Assembly: GCF_014648815.1 (NCBI RefSeq)
Contig: NZ_BMRV01000001.1
Coordinates: 620,001-684,000, forward strand
Origin: Streptomyces flaveolus
GTDB lineage: Bacteria; Actinomycetota; Actinomycetes; Streptomycetales; Streptomycetaceae
Length of the DNA stretch: 64,000 bases
Reading direction: 5' to 3'
The number at the start of each line of letters is the position of its first letter. Positions within the stretch are counted from its first letter, which is position 1. Below, one piece after another: positions 1-9,718 of this stretch. Under the pieces are notes generated by a model. That model saw only the letters and a program-made list of their open reading frames with translations, was not told the origin of the DNA and searched no databases. Position numbers and translations under genes: made by a program.

Positions 1-2618
1 CCGCGGAGAACTTCACGACCGCGACGGGCCAGCCGACCAACGCGATCTACGGTTTCGCGTCGATGCTGGCCAACACGCTGCGTGACGAGGCGCCCACGCA
101 CTTCGCGGTGGCGTTCGACGTCTCCCGCAAGACCTGGCGCTCCGAGGAGTTCACGGAGTACAAGGCGAACCGCTCCAAGACGCCGGACGAGTTCAAGGGC
201 CAGGTCGAGCTGATCGGCGAGCTGCTCGACGCGATGCACGTGACCCGCTTCGCCGTCGAGGGCTTCGAGGCGGACGACGTCATCGCCACACTCGCCACCC
301 AGGCCGAGGCCGAGGGCTTCGAGGTGCTGATCGTCACCGGCGACCGGGACTCGTTCCAGCTGGTCAGCGAGCACACCACGGTGCTGTATCCGACCAAGGG
401 CGTCTCCGAGCTCACCCGGTTCACCCCGGAGAAGGTCGTCGAGAAGTACGGACTGACGCCCGCCCAGTACCCCGACTTCGCCGCCCTGCGCGGCGACCCG
501 TCGGACAACCTGCCGGGCATCCCGGGAGTCGGCGAGAAGACGGCCGCGAAGTGGATCAACCAGTTCGGGTCCTTCGCCGAGCTGGTCGAGCGCGTCGACG
601 AGGTCAAGGGCAAGGCCGGGCAGAATCTGCGCGACCACCTGGAGTCCGTGAAGCTCAACCGCCGGCTCACCGAGCTGGAGCGGCAGGTCGAGCTGCCCAA
701 GGGGGTCACCGACCTGGAGCGGCCGGCGTACGACCGCAAGGGCGTCGCGATGATCCTGGACACCCTGGAGATCCGCAACCCCTCGCTGCGCGAGCGCCTG
801 TTCGCCGTCGATCCGGGCGCCGAGGAGGCCGAGGCGACGCCGGTCGTGGCGGACGGCGTGGAGCTGGACGGCACGGTGCTGGGCACGGGCGAGGTGGCCA
901 GCTGGCTCGCCGAGCACGGCGACCAGCCCCTCGGTGTCGCCACGGTCGACACCTGGGCGCTGGGCACCGGCTCGGTCGCCGAGGTGGCGCTCGCCGCTTC
1001 CGACGGGAAGGCAGCCTGGTTCGACCCGACGGAGATCGACGAGGCCGACGAGGCGGCGTTCACGGCCTGGCTCTCCGATCCGGACCGGCCGAAGGTCTTC
1101 CACAACGCCAAGGGCGCCATGCGCGTCTTCGCCGAGCACGGCTGGAGCGTCGCCGGCGTGGGCATGGACACCGCGCTCGCCGCCTACCTGGTCAAGCCGG
1201 GCCGGCGCTCCTTCGACCTGGACGCGCTCTCCCTGGAGTACCTGCACCGCGAACTGGCCCCCGCCGCCGCGGCCGACGGGCAGCTGGCCTTCGGCGCGGA
1301 CGACGCCGCCGAGGCCGAGGCGCTCATGGTGCAGGCCCGCGCGATCCTCGATCTGGGCGAGACCTTCGAGGGCCGCCTGGCGGAGGTCGGCGCCGCGGAC
1401 CTGCTGCGCGACATGGAGCTGCCCACGTCCGCCCTGCTGGCCCGCATGGAGCGGCACGGCATCGCGGCCGACCGGGAGCACCTGCAGGCCATGGAGCAGA
1501 TGTTCGCGGGGGCGGTCCAGCAGGCCGTGAAGGAGGCCCACGCGGCGGCCGGACGCGAGTTCAACCTGGGCTCGCCCAAGCAGCTCCAGGAAGTCCTCTT
1601 CGGTGAGCTGAACCTGCCCAAGACGAAGAAGACCAAGACCGGCTACACGACGGACGCCGACGCCCTGGCGTGGCTGGCGACGCAGACGGACAACGAACTG
1701 CCGGTGATCATGCTCCGGCACCGCGAGCAGGCCAAGCTGCGCGTCACCGTCGAGGGCCTGATCAAGACGATCGCCGCGGACGGCCGCATCCACACCACGT
1801 TCAACCAGACGGTCGCCGCGACCGGCCGCCTCTCCTCGACCGACCCGAACCTGCAGAACATCCCGGTCCGCACCGACGAGGGCCGGGCGATCCGCCGCGG
1901 CTTCGTCGTCGGCGAGGGCTTCGAGTCCCTGATGACGGCGGACTACAGCCAGATCGAGCTGCGCGTGATGGCCCACCTGTCCGAGGACGCGGGACTGATC
2001 GAGGCGTTCACCTCCGGCGAGGACCTGCACACCACGGCCGCCGCGCAGGTGTTCTCCGTCGAGCAGTCCGCGGTGGACGCGGAGATGCGCCGCAAGATCA
2101 AGGCCATGTCCTACGGCCTGGCGTACGGCCTGTCGGCCTTCGGTCTCTCCCAGCAGCTGAACATCGAGGCGGCCGAGGCCCGGGGCCTGATGGACGCCTA
2201 CTTCGAGCGGTTCGGCGGAGTCCGGGACTATCTGCGCCGGGTCGTCGACGAGGCCAGGGCCACCGGCTACACGGCGACGCTCTTCGGCCGCCGCCGCTAC
2301 CTGCCCGACCTCAACAGCGACAACCGCCAGCGCCGCGAGGCGGCCGAGCGGATGGCCCTGAACGCCCCGATCCAGGGCACGGCGGCCGACATCGTCAAGA
2401 TCGCCATGCTCAACGTGGACAAGGCGCTGCGCGAGGCCGGCCTGGCGTCCCGCATGCTGCTCCAGGTCCACGACGAAATCGTCCTGGAGATCGCCCCCGG
2501 TGAGCGGGCGGCCGCGGAGGAACTGGTCCGCCGCGAAATGGCGAACGCCGTCGACCTCAGGGTCCCCCTGGGCGTCTCGGTGGGCTCGGGCCCGGACTGG
2601 GAATCGGCAGCGCACTAG
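1..2618 (+). CDS. polA: DNA polymerase I (5'-truncated by the window edge)
   Basis: Fills gaps and removes primers in replication and excision repair. The frame is open from base 3, so the true start lies upstream. The N-terminal FEN-like 5'-nuclease region includes the Asp-rich FEADDVIATL segment and a helix-hairpin-helix (GIPGVGEKTAAKW). The middle domain corresponds to the 3'-5' exonuclease fold, but I cannot find the usual DxE and other catalytic acidic motifs, so proofreading is probably lost, as known for actinobacterial Pol I. The polymerase part is intact: motif A DYSQIELRVMAHLSED, the O-helix KAMSYGLAYGLSAFG and motif C QVHDEIVLE. About 870 residues are visible, close to family length. 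Identification is secure. Confidence 0.97.
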   Translation, partial: AENFTTATGQPTNAIYGFASMLANTLRDEAPTHFAVAFDVSRKTWRSEEFTEYKANRSKTPDEFKGQVELIGELLDAMHVTRFAVEGFEADDVIATLATQAEAEGFEVLIVTGDRDSFQLVSEHTTVLYPTKGVSELTRFTPEKVVEKYGLTPAQYPDFAALRGDPSDNLPGIPGVGEKTAAKWINQFGSFAELVERVDEVKGKAGQNLRDHLESVKLNRRLTELERQVELPKGVTDLERPAYDRKGVAMILDTLEIRNPSLRERLFAVDPGAEEAEATPVVADGVELDGTVLGTGEVASWLAEHGDQPLGVATVDTWALGTGSVAEVALAASDGKAAWFDPTEIDEADEAAFTAWLSDPDRPKVFHNAKGAMRVFAEHGWSVAGVGMDTALAAYLVKPGRRSFDLDALSLEYLHRELAPAAAADGQLAFGADDAAEAEALMVQARAILDLGETFEGRLAEVGAADLLRDMELPTSALLARMERHGIAADREHLQAMEQMFAGAVQQAVKEAHAAAGREFNLGSPKQLQEVLFGELNLPKTKKTKTGYTTDADALAWLATQTDNELPVIMLRHREQAKLRVTVEGLIKTIAADGRIHTTFNQTVAATGRLSSTDPNLQNIPVRTDEGRAIRRGFVVGEGFESLMTADYSQIELRVMAHLSEDAGLIEAFTSGEDLHTTAAAQVFSVEQSAVDAEMRRKIKAMSYGLAYGLSAFGLSQQLNIEAAEARGLMDAYFERFGGVRDYLRRVVDEARATGYTATLFGRRRYLPDLNSDNRQRREAAERMALNAPIQGTAADIVKIAMLNVDKALREAGLASRMLLQVHDEIVLEIAPGERAAAEELVRREMANAVDLRVPLGVSVGSGPDWESAAH

Positions 2619-2905
2619 CCTCCGGCGGCGGCGCCGCGGGGGCCGGTGAGCGGACCGACGTCCACCCTCCCCGACTCTCGCGGCACCCGGCCCTCCGGGC
2701 GCGCGGCCCTTGGCGTCGGCCGCCGGGGAACAGGCCGACGCCTGCTCGCCACCCGAGCCCCGGACACGCCCCGCCCGGCGGCCCGGTGTCGGCGGCGTCG
2801 GAGGGGCGTCGGCTCAGGCCGGCCCGCCAACCCCCGGAGGGCCCGTCACTCAGGTGGCCCCCGCGGAAAAGCCCCCGCCCCCTGTCTCCCCCGAGGATGC
2901 TGGGC

Positions 2906-3319
2906 ATGGGTATACGCATGCTCCACCACCGGACGACACCGGCACGGGCAAGCACAGACCGACCCGCCCGCGTGCCACTCCTCCCGGTCCCGGTCTTCGC
3001 ACCGGGCGCAAGTACCGGCCGCATCCCCACCACCCTCGCGACGGCCCTGCGCCGCACCGCGGCAGACCTCCGCCGCAGGCTCTCCCACCGGGACCCGGCC
3101 GCCGCGAGTCCACGGGAGACGCCCGCCTGGCGCCCGTGGGCCGACCTGGCGCGCGGCTACCTGACGCTCGCCCTCACCCTGCTGCCGCGGTCGCGGCCCA
3201 CGCACACCTTCACCGTGTTCGTCGCCACCGCCGACACCCTCAGCGCGCGACCCGGCGCCCCGGCTCCGTACCGACGCCTTCCGGGCCTCCGGGAACCGGG
3301 GACGGACGCCACACCCTGA
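2906..3319 (+). CDS. hypothetical small basic protein
   Basis: A possible 137-residue, Arg/Pro-rich protein with a more hydrophobic central stretch (ARGYLTLALTLLPRSRPTH). The ATG at 2906 has GAGG at 2893-2896; an in-frame ATG at 2918 is an alternative. I do not recognise the family. Its 3' end overlaps the end of the convergent DUF4184 gene by 80 bases, and high GC makes long chance ORFs common, so this call is tentative. In its favour are the position between two real genes and a non-repetitive composition that reads like a short helical protein rather than a frame shadow. Confidence 0.4.
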   Translation: MGIRMLHHRTTPARASTDRPARVPLLPVPVFAPGASTGRIPTTLATALRRTAADLRRRLSHRDPAAASPRETPAWRPWADLARGYLTLALTLLPRSRPTHTFTVFVATADTLSARPGAPAPYRRLPGLREPGTDATP

Positions 3320-4094
3320 TCCCCACCGCGCACAGCAACAACCCCGGGACCAGTCCCGCGCCCGCCCCGAAACACACCGTCGGGACGATCTCCCAGGGCT
3401 TCGCCACGGACCCCCGGTAGTCCCACCAGCGGGTCGTCCGCTGCACCACCCCGGCCAGCGCACAGCCGCCGAGCACCGCCCCGGCCCACCACCGGTCCCG
3501 CACCGAGAGCGCGGGGACACCCAGCGGCTGGGCCGGGGGCATGTGGCGCAGCGCCCGCGCCAGGAACACGGCGATCACCACCGCGGCCACCGCGGAACCG
3601 CCGTACTGCAGGTACCAGTACAGCGGCGAACCCGCGATCTCCCGCCCCAGCACGGGAAACACCCGCATCCCCCACCGGTCGAGATGCGTGAACGCGTCCC
3701 ACACCACATGCGTCAGCGCACCCAGCGCCGCCGACACGTACCACCACCCCGCCAGGGACGGCCGGACCCGCGCCCGTGGCGACCCGCAGCGCAGCAGGGC
3801 GGCGGCGGGTCCCTGCCGGGCCCGCGGCAGCAGTGCCACCAACGGCTCGCGGACGAGCAGCCACAGCCCCACCAACGCCCAGGCGATGAGCACATCGACC
3901 GAGAAGACCCCGGCGAAGGAGTGCGTCACGTCCCCGAACTCCATCGCGCCGGACACCAGACTCGCCGCGTAATAGGTCATGTCGGGTGAGAACGACCCCG
4001 CGATCAGCACGGCGGGCACCAGACGCCCCCGCCCGGATCCGTCGCCGCGCACGGCGGGCAGCACGGCCGCCGCATGACTGAGGGTGAAAGGCAA
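3240..4094 (-). CDS. DUF4184 family integral membrane protein
   Basis: 284-residue membrane protein of unknown function. It begins PFTLSHAAAVLP, a His-containing motif typical of DUF4184 proteins, followed by HSFAGVFSVD and a second His-rich segment (LTHVVWDAFTHLDRWG), with about six hydrophobic segments between and after. The spaced histidines suggest metal binding related to membrane-bound metal-dependent hydrolases, which is inference. The start is a TTG codon, chosen because GAGGAG lies five bases upstream and the conserved N-terminus begins exactly there. It is transcribed away from the lytic transglycosylase gene. Confidence 0.8.
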   Translation of the reverse strand: MPFTLSHAAAVLPAVRGDGSGRGRLVPAVLIAGSFSPDMTYYAASLVSGAMEFGDVTHSFAGVFSVDVLIAWALVGLWLLVREPLVALLPRARQGPAAALLRCGSPRARVRPSLAGWWYVSAALGALTHVVWDAFTHLDRWGMRVFPVLGREIAGSPLYWYLQYGGSAVAAVVIAVFLARALRHMPPAQPLGVPALSVRDRWWAGAVLGGCALAGVVQRTTRWWDYRGSVAKPWEIVPTVCFGAGAGLVPGLLLCAVGIRVWRPSPVPGGPEGVGTEPGRRVAR

Positions 4095-4341
4095 CGCCGC
4101 TCCTCATATGGCCAACTGGTGAATATCGGGCACGAACGGGTGCCCGCGCAAAGCAAGTTGTCGTAGGGTCGCCTGCGGCGCCGTACTGGTCGAACAGACG
4201 ACCGTCGTGCTCGGAAAGTTGCGGCGCAACCCTCGGCTCGGGCCGATCGTCACAACAGGGGCGGTACGGCGCGAGCACCACAGCCGAAGACAGACGGACG
4301 ACGGAGACGGACGCGCGGGCGTCCACGGGAGGGGTCACTCT

Positions 4342-6150
4342 ATGGCGGCGCAGTTCGACAGGAGACTCCGCAAGGCGGCGGTCACCACCACCGTCGCGGC
4401 GGTCGCGGTCGCGGCCCTGTCCGCGTCCCAGGCTCCCGACGTCACGGCGGACGGCAACGGCAGACGGACCACCGCCGACAGCGCGCCGTCGCCCTCCGCG
4501 CCGTCCGACGACAGCGCCACCGGCAACTCGCCCTACTACACGGACCTGCCGCCGCTCAACAGCCCGAGCCCCGCGCCCACCGTCGGCACCCCCGTGTCCC
4601 GGGGCCCCGCCGAGGCGGGCATCCCCGCGACCGTCCTCGACGCCTACAAGAAGGCCGAGTCGGAGCTGGGCCGGACCAAGCCCGGCTGCAACCTCCCGTG
4701 GCAACTCCTGGCCGCCATCGGCAAGGTGGAGTCCGGTCAGGCCCGCGGCGGCCGTGTCGACGCGAACGGCACCACCACCAGCCAGATCATCGGCCCGCAG
4801 CTCGACGGCAACGGCTTCGCGCTCATCAAGGACACCGACAACGGCGTCTACGACGGCAACAGCACCTACGACAACGCCGTCGGCCCCATGCAGTTCATCC
4901 CGTCCACCTGGGCCTGGGCGGGCCGCGACGGCAACGGTGACGGCAAGAAGGACCCCAACAACGTCTACGACGCCGCCCTCGCCGCCGGCCACTACCTGTG
5001 CCGCAACGGCTGGGACCTGTCCGTCCAGGCCGACCTCAACCGCGCGATCCTGAGCTACAACAACTCGCAGGAGTACCTGCACACGGTCCTGTCCTGGCTG
5101 GAGTACTACCGCAAGGGCACCCACGAGGTCCCGGACGGCACCGGCGCGCTGCCGGAGGGCCGCAGCGACGACGACTCCGCCGTGACCGGGCCGAGCCCGT
5201 CCCCCGGAGCCACCGGCACCCCCGGTCTGCCCACCGCACCCCAGACGCCCGGTACGCCGACGCCGTCCCCGGGCAACCCCACCGGCCCGGCCAATCCCTC
5301 GCCGCCCGGCACCGGTTCACCGAGCCCCACCCCTCCGACCGACCCGGCGACCCCGCCTCAGACGCAGACCCCCACCGACACGGTGGACCACCTGGAGAAC
5401 GCCGGCACGTCCGGCCTCACCGCCACCGCGGGCGACACGTTCGCCAAGAGGATCAGTGCCCGGGCCGAGACGAAGAGCGGCGAGGCCGTCGCCAAGGTCC
5501 GGATCCGCTTCACGATCATCGGGGACACGGACGCCACCTTCGCCGGTGGTGAGAAGGTCGCCACCGTCATCACCGGCAGCGCCGGCGTGGCCGCGGCACC
5601 CGCGCTCCAGGCGGGCGAGAAGACCGGCGCGTTCACGGTCCGGGCCACCGTCGTCGGCCGTACGGTCGCCGGCCTCGACTACCGGGCCACCGTGACCGAG
5701 CGCGTCGCCGACGCCCTCGCGCGCACCGGCGACGCGGCGCTCACCTGCACCGTGGGCGGCGAGTTCGCTGACCGGGTCGGGGTGAAGGCGACGTACAAGG
5801 GCGCCGTCGCGGACAAGGTCGCCGTCACCGCCACGCTCGTCAAGTCGGCGGGCGACCCGGCCGAGAACGACAAGGGCCCTTACTTCAAGGACGCCGACGG
5901 CAAGGCCGTCCGCACCCTGGGCGGCCTGACGACCGACGCCAAGGGCCTGTTGACGCTGCCGAAGCTGTACGCGGACGACACCGCCGGCACGTTCGTGCTG
6001 CGCCTCACCACCGCGGGCGGCGCCACCCTCGACGTCCGGCTGACGGTGGCGAAGGCCGAGGCGGAGCCGTCACCGAGCCCGTCGACCGAGCCGTCCCCCG
6101 ACGCCTCCCCGAGCCCTTCCGCCGAACCGTCGACCGAGCCCACCGCGTAG
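4342..6150 (+). CDS. secreted lytic transglycosylase with Ig-like C-terminal repeats
   Basis: 602-residue predicted peptidoglycan hydrolase of the SLT_2 type, acting outside the membrane. The start at 4342 follows GGGAGGGG and gives an N-terminus with two Arg residues and an Ala/Val-rich signal segment (residues 13-31). Residues about 95-255 form the lysozyme-like domain: the catalytic Glu is in LLAAIGKVESG, then NAVGPMQFIPSTWAW and the Tyr motif AILSYNNSQEYL. A Pro/Ser/Thr linker (about 275-350) leads to two related beta-rich segments, each starting with a 'TA.GD.FA' or 'T.GGEFADR' type motif, like bacterial Ig-like or invasin modules. The tail is PSPSPSTEPS-rich. Longer in-frame starts upstream lack a signal peptide and a ribosome site. 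Confidence 0.9.
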   Translation: MAAQFDRRLRKAAVTTTVAAVAVAALSASQAPDVTADGNGRRTTADSAPSPSAPSDDSATGNSPYYTDLPPLNSPSPAPTVGTPVSRGPAEAGIPATVLDAYKKAESELGRTKPGCNLPWQLLAAIGKVESGQARGGRVDANGTTTSQIIGPQLDGNGFALIKDTDNGVYDGNSTYDNAVGPMQFIPSTWAWAGRDGNGDGKKDPNNVYDAALAAGHYLCRNGWDLSVQADLNRAILSYNNSQEYLHTVLSWLEYYRKGTHEVPDGTGALPEGRSDDDSAVTGPSPSPGATGTPGLPTAPQTPGTPTPSPGNPTGPANPSPPGTGSPSPTPPTDPATPPQTQTPTDTVDHLENAGTSGLTATAGDTFAKRISARAETKSGEAVAKVRIRFTIIGDTDATFAGGEKVATVITGSAGVAAAPALQAGEKTGAFTVRATVVGRTVAGLDYRATVTERVADALARTGDAALTCTVGGEFADRVGVKATYKGAVADKVAVTATLVKSAGDPAENDKGPYFKDADGKAVRTLGGLTTDAKGLLTLPKLYADDTAGTFVLRLTTAGGATLDVRLTVAKAEAEPSPSPSTEPSPDASPSPSAEPSTEPTA

Positions 6151-6171
6151 GCACCCGCCGGACCGGGCACC

Positions 6172-6201
6172 GAGGGCGTCCCGCCGCGGCGGGACGCCCT
6201 C
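6172..6201. terminator. bidirectional terminator hairpin
   Basis: A perfect 30-base palindrome (two 15-base arms starting GAGGGCGTCCC, GC-rich centre) lies 21 bases after the transglycosylase stop and 30 bases before the end of the convergent hrpB gene. It can form the same hairpin on either transcript. It has no U-tract, as is usual in Streptomyces. Confidence 0.75.
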
Positions 6202-6231
6202 GCACCGTGTGCCGTGCGACAGCGGGCGCCG

Positions 6232-8832
6232 TCACGAACCGGACGCGGACTCCCGCCCGAGCCGCGCCTTCGTGTGCCGCGTCGGCTCCGCCGCGGCCGG
6301 GTCCTCGGGCCACGGATGCTTCGGATACCGGCCGCGCAGTTCCGCCCGTACGCCCTTGTAGCCGTCCCTCCAGAAGGAGGCCAGGTCGGCCGTGACCGCG
6401 GCCGGCCGGCCGGCGGGGGAGAGGAGGTGGACGAGGAGCGGCACCCCGGCGATCTCGGGCGACCGTTCCAGCCCGAACATCTCCTGCACCTTCACCGCGA
6501 GCACGGGCTGCCCGGGATCGCCGTAGTCGATCCGGATCCTGGAACCACTGGGCACGGTGATCCGCTCCGGGGCGAGTTCGTCCAGCCGTGCCGCCTCCCC
6601 CGACGCCCAGGGCAGCAACCGCGCCAGCGCCTGTCCGGCGTCGATCCGTGCCAGGTCGGACCGCCGCCTGGCCCGTCCGAGCTCCGGCTCCAGCCACTCG
6701 TCCACCCGCGCGTGCAGCGCGTCGTCCGAGACGTCCGGCCAGGGATCGCCCAGGTGCAGCCGCAGAAACGCGAGCCGCTGCCGCAGCACCCGCGCATCGG
6801 CCGACCAGCGAAGCAGCCCGAACCCTTCCTGCCGCAGCCCTTCCAGCAGCGCGTCCCGTACGAGGCCGGGGGCGGCGTCGGCCGGGGGCCCCACCGAGAG
6901 TTCGACGGCCCCGAGCCGCTCGACCCGCCGGGCCACCACGTCACCGCCGGCCCAGTGCACCTCGTCCCGCTCCGTCAGCAGGGCACCGGCCGCGAGCCGC
7001 GCCGTCCCCTCGTCGACGACCGCGCCGAGCCGCACGCGCGCGTGACCCTTGCCCACCGGCCGGTCGGCCACGGCCACGGCGATCCACGGCGCCCCGCGCA
7101 GCCCGGACCCCTCCGGCAGCTCCGCCCGCGTCCCGGACGCCATCAGATACGAACCGCCGTCCTTCCTGGCCACCCGCTCGGGAAACGCCAGCGCGGCCAC
7201 GAGCCCGACGATCCCGTCCTCCCCGCCGAACGGCACGCCCTCCTTCGCCCCGCCGCCGTCCCGACGGTGGTCGCGGTCGCCCCGTCCCACGACACCGCCC
7301 GCCCCGGCGTCCCCGGCCCCGCCGGCGGGTACGTCGGGCTGGGTCGCGGCGGCCCGCAGACGCCGTACCTCCGACCGCCACCGCGCCCCGTAGGCGTCAT
7401 CCCCGCGCCGGGCCGCGCGCAGCGCGGACGCCAGGTCGTCCCCGTACTCCCGCGGCGGCTCCTCGCCGATCAGCGCCACCACCTCCGCCACCGCACCGGA
7501 GCCACCCGCGTCGAGCAGTGCCCGCCCCAGGCGGGGATGCACCCCCAGCCGCGACAGCCGGACGCCCCGCTCCGTGGCCCGCCCGGCCGCGTCCACCGCG
7601 CCCACGGCCGTCAGCACCGACCGCGCCGCCGCCATCGCCCCGCCCGGCGGCGGATCCAGCAGCGCCAGCCCGGAGGCGTCCGGATCGCCCCAGCACGCCG
7701 CCTGAAGGGCGAACGCCGTCAGGTCGGCCACCTTGATCTCCGGCGCCGGGAAGCGCGGCAGCCGGGCGTCCTCCGCCTCCGTCCAGCAGCGGTACACCAC
7801 GCCCGGCGCCTCACGCCCCGCCCGCCCGGCCCGCTGCCGTGCCGCCGCCCGCGAGGCCCGTACCGTCGTCAGCGCGCTCAGCCCGCGCCCGTGGTCGACC
7901 CGCGGCTCCCGGGCCAGCCCCGCGTCCACCACCACCCGTACGCCCGGCACCGTCAGCGACGACTCCGCCACCGAGGTCGCCAGCACCACCCGGCGCCGTG
8001 CCCCGGGGGACAGCACCGCGTCCTGCACGGCGGCCGGCGCCCGCCCGTGCACCTGGAGCACCTCGACGTCCCCCAGCCCGGACAGCTGCCCCGCCACCCG
8101 GGCGATCTCCCCGACGCCCGGCAGGAAGCACAGCACGTCCCCGTCCCGCTCGGCCAGCGCCCGCCGCACCACCGACGCCACGTGGGCGAGCAGCGCCGGG
8201 TCGACCCGCATCCCGTGCGGCGGCCGGACCGGGCGGGCGGGCGGCGCCCACACCACCTCCACCGGGTACGACACCCCCCGCGCCTCGACGACCGGCGCCC
8301 CGCCCAGCAGTCGCGCCCAGCCCTCCGCGTCGGTCGTCGCCGACGCGGCCACCAGCCGCAGCTCCGGCCGCAGCGCCTGCCGCACGTCCCACAGGAACGC
8401 CGCCGTCGTGTCCGCGTCCAGATGCCGTTCGTGGCACTCGTCGAGCACGACCGCGTCGACACCGGTCAGCTCCTGGTCCCGCTGGAGCCGCTGCAACAGG
8501 ACACCGGTCGTGACGACCTCCACCCGCGTGTGCCGCCCGGCCACCCGCTCGCCGCGCACGGTGTACCCGACGCTCGCACCGGGCTTCTCGCCCAGCAGCC
8601 AGGCCATCCGCCGGGCCGCCGCCCGCGCCGCGATCCGCCGGGGCTCGGCCACGACCACGCGCCGCGCCGGCCCCTCGCCGAGCAGCCCGGCCAGCGCGAG
8701 CGGCACCAGCGTCGTCTTGCCGGTGCCGGGCGGCGCGACCAGCACCGCGGTGCCGTGGTCCTCCAGGGCGTCGTGCAGAGCGGGCAGGGCACCGCGTACG
8801 GGCAGCGCCTCCAGGGCGTCGTAACGGATCAC
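6232..8832 (-). CDS. hrpB: ATP-dependent helicase HrpB
   Basis: 866-residue DEAH-type RNA helicase-like protein. Motif I is APPGTGKTT (about residue 35), motif II is LDECHERHLD (DECH), motif III is SATTD, and motif VI is QRAGRAGREAPG in the second RecA-like domain. Helicase-associated and HrpB C-terminal regions follow, including ADLASFWRDGYKGVRAELRG near the end, which is characteristic of HrpB. The cellular role of HrpB is poorly defined. The start is a GTG with no clear ribosome site; -10-like TACGAC lies about 10 bases upstream, so a very short leader is possible. It is convergent with the transglycosylase gene. Confidence 0.93.
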   Translation of the reverse strand: MIRYDALEALPVRGALPALHDALEDHGTAVLVAPPGTGKTTLVPLALAGLLGEGPARRVVVAEPRRIAARAAARRMAWLLGEKPGASVGYTVRGERVAGRHTRVEVVTTGVLLQRLQRDQELTGVDAVVLDECHERHLDADTTAAFLWDVRQALRPELRLVAASATTDAEGWARLLGGAPVVEARGVSYPVEVVWAPPARPVRPPHGMRVDPALLAHVASVVRRALAERDGDVLCFLPGVGEIARVAGQLSGLGDVEVLQVHGRAPAAVQDAVLSPGARRRVVLATSVAESSLTVPGVRVVVDAGLAREPRVDHGRGLSALTTVRASRAAARQRAGRAGREAPGVVYRCWTEAEDARLPRFPAPEIKVADLTAFALQAACWGDPDASGLALLDPPPGGAMAAARSVLTAVGAVDAAGRATERGVRLSRLGVHPRLGRALLDAGGSGAVAEVVALIGEEPPREYGDDLASALRAARRGDDAYGARWRSEVRRLRAAATQPDVPAGGAGDAGAGGVVGRGDRDHRRDGGGAKEGVPFGGEDGIVGLVAALAFPERVARKDGGSYLMASGTRAELPEGSGLRGAPWIAVAVADRPVGKGHARVRLGAVVDEGTARLAAGALLTERDEVHWAGGDVVARRVERLGAVELSVGPPADAAPGLVRDALLEGLRQEGFGLLRWSADARVLRQRLAFLRLHLGDPWPDVSDDALHARVDEWLEPELGRARRRSDLARIDAGQALARLLPWASGEAARLDELAPERITVPSGSRIRIDYGDPGQPVLAVKVQEMFGLERSPEIAGVPLLVHLLSPAGRPAAVTADLASFWRDGYKGVRAELRGRYPKHPWPEDPAAAEPTRHTKARLGRESASGS

Positions 8833-8893
8833 GCCCCCAGTGTCGTACGCCGGGGAAACCGCCCTCCACGCGCGTGTGCCCGGCGAAAGCGGG

Positions 8894-9718
8894 TCAGTCG
8901 CGCTCGCACACGAAGATCGCCGTCCCGGGGATCAGATGCCCGCGCAGCGGCGACCAGCCGCCCCACTCCGAGGTGTTCCAGTCCGGCCACTCCGGCTCCA
9001 CCAGATCCACCAGCCGGAACCCCGACGTCACGACGTCACGGACGCGGTCGCCGAGCGTCCTGTGGTGCTCGACGTACACCGCGCGGCCCTCGTCGTCCTG
9101 CTCGACGTACGGCGTGCGGTCGAAGTAGGAGGCGGACACCGACAGGCCCTCGGGGCCCGGCTCGTCCGGGAACGCCCAGCGCATCGGGTGCGTGACGGAG
9201 AAGACGAAGCGGCCCCCGGGCCGCAGCACCCGGCGCACCTCCCGCAGCACCAGCCGGGGGTCGGCCACGAACGGCAGCGCCCCGTACGCCGAGCACGCCA
9301 GGTCGAAGGAGCCGTCCGCGAAGGGCAGCACGGCCGCGTCCGCCTGCACCAGCGGGAAGCCGGCGCCGATGCGCAGCGCGTGCTGGAGCTGGCGGTGGGA
9401 GAGGTCCAGGGCCACCGGGCGCGCGCCCTGGCCGGCCAGCCACCGCGCGCACTGGGCGGCACCGGCGCCGATCTCCAGGACGTCCTTGCCCTTCAGCTCC
9501 TCCGTCGGGCCGAGCAGCTCGGCCTCGACCTCGTCCAGGCCCTCGGGGCACCACACGAAGCGGTCGTCGCCGAGGAAGGTGCCGTGCTCGATCTGGTACT
9601 CGTCCGCGTTCCGGTCCCACCAGCCACGGTTGGCCCGGGCGCTCTCCGTGACACCGGCGGCACGCCGGGTGGCCTCGGCTTCGGTCTCTCCGGCTTCGGA
9701 CGTTACGGGCTCTTGGAT
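8894..9718 (-). CDS. class I SAM-dependent methyltransferase (non-canonical start?)
   Basis: The SAM-binding fold is clear: VLEIGAGAAQCARWL (motif I), PVALDLS, ADAAVLPFADGSFDLACSAYGALPF and LREVRRVLRPGGRFVFSVTHP. The conserved region begins upstream of the first canonical start (GTG at 9556): codons 9557-9718 encode the family-like NRGWWDRNADEYQIEHG segment. The only place a ribosome site (GGGAG) precedes this frame puts an ATC codon at 9718 (or GTC at 9721) in the initiation position; no ATG, GTG, TTG or CTG occurs in frame between there and 9556. I give 9718 as the likely N-terminus (274 residues). The substrate is unknown. Confidence 0.82.
   Translation of the reverse strand: MQEPVTSEAGETEAEATRRAAGVTESARANRGWWDRNADEYQIEHGTFLGDDRFVWCPEGLDEVEAELLGPTEELKGKDVLEIGAGAAQCARWLAGQGARPVALDLSHRQLQHALRIGAGFPLVQADAAVLPFADGSFDLACSAYGALPFVADPRLVLREVRRVLRPGGRFVFSVTHPMRWAFPDEPGPEGLSVSASYFDRTPYVEQDDEGRAVYVEHHRTLGDRVRDVVTSGFRLVDLVEPEWPDWNTSEWGGWSPLRGHLIPGTAIFVCERD

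Noticed and set aside
4100..4341. A ydaO-type (cyclic di-AMP) riboswitch before the lytic transglycosylase, as known for some Streptomyces cell-wall hydrolase genes
   Set aside because: I looked for the GGGGAACC and downstream conserved motifs of that family and did not find them; the leader has only weak inverted repeats.
6214..9195. Long plus-strand frame (about 990 codons) opposite hrpB and the methyltransferase
   Set aside because: Arg/Pro/His-rich shadow of hrpB, whose helicase motifs are unambiguous.
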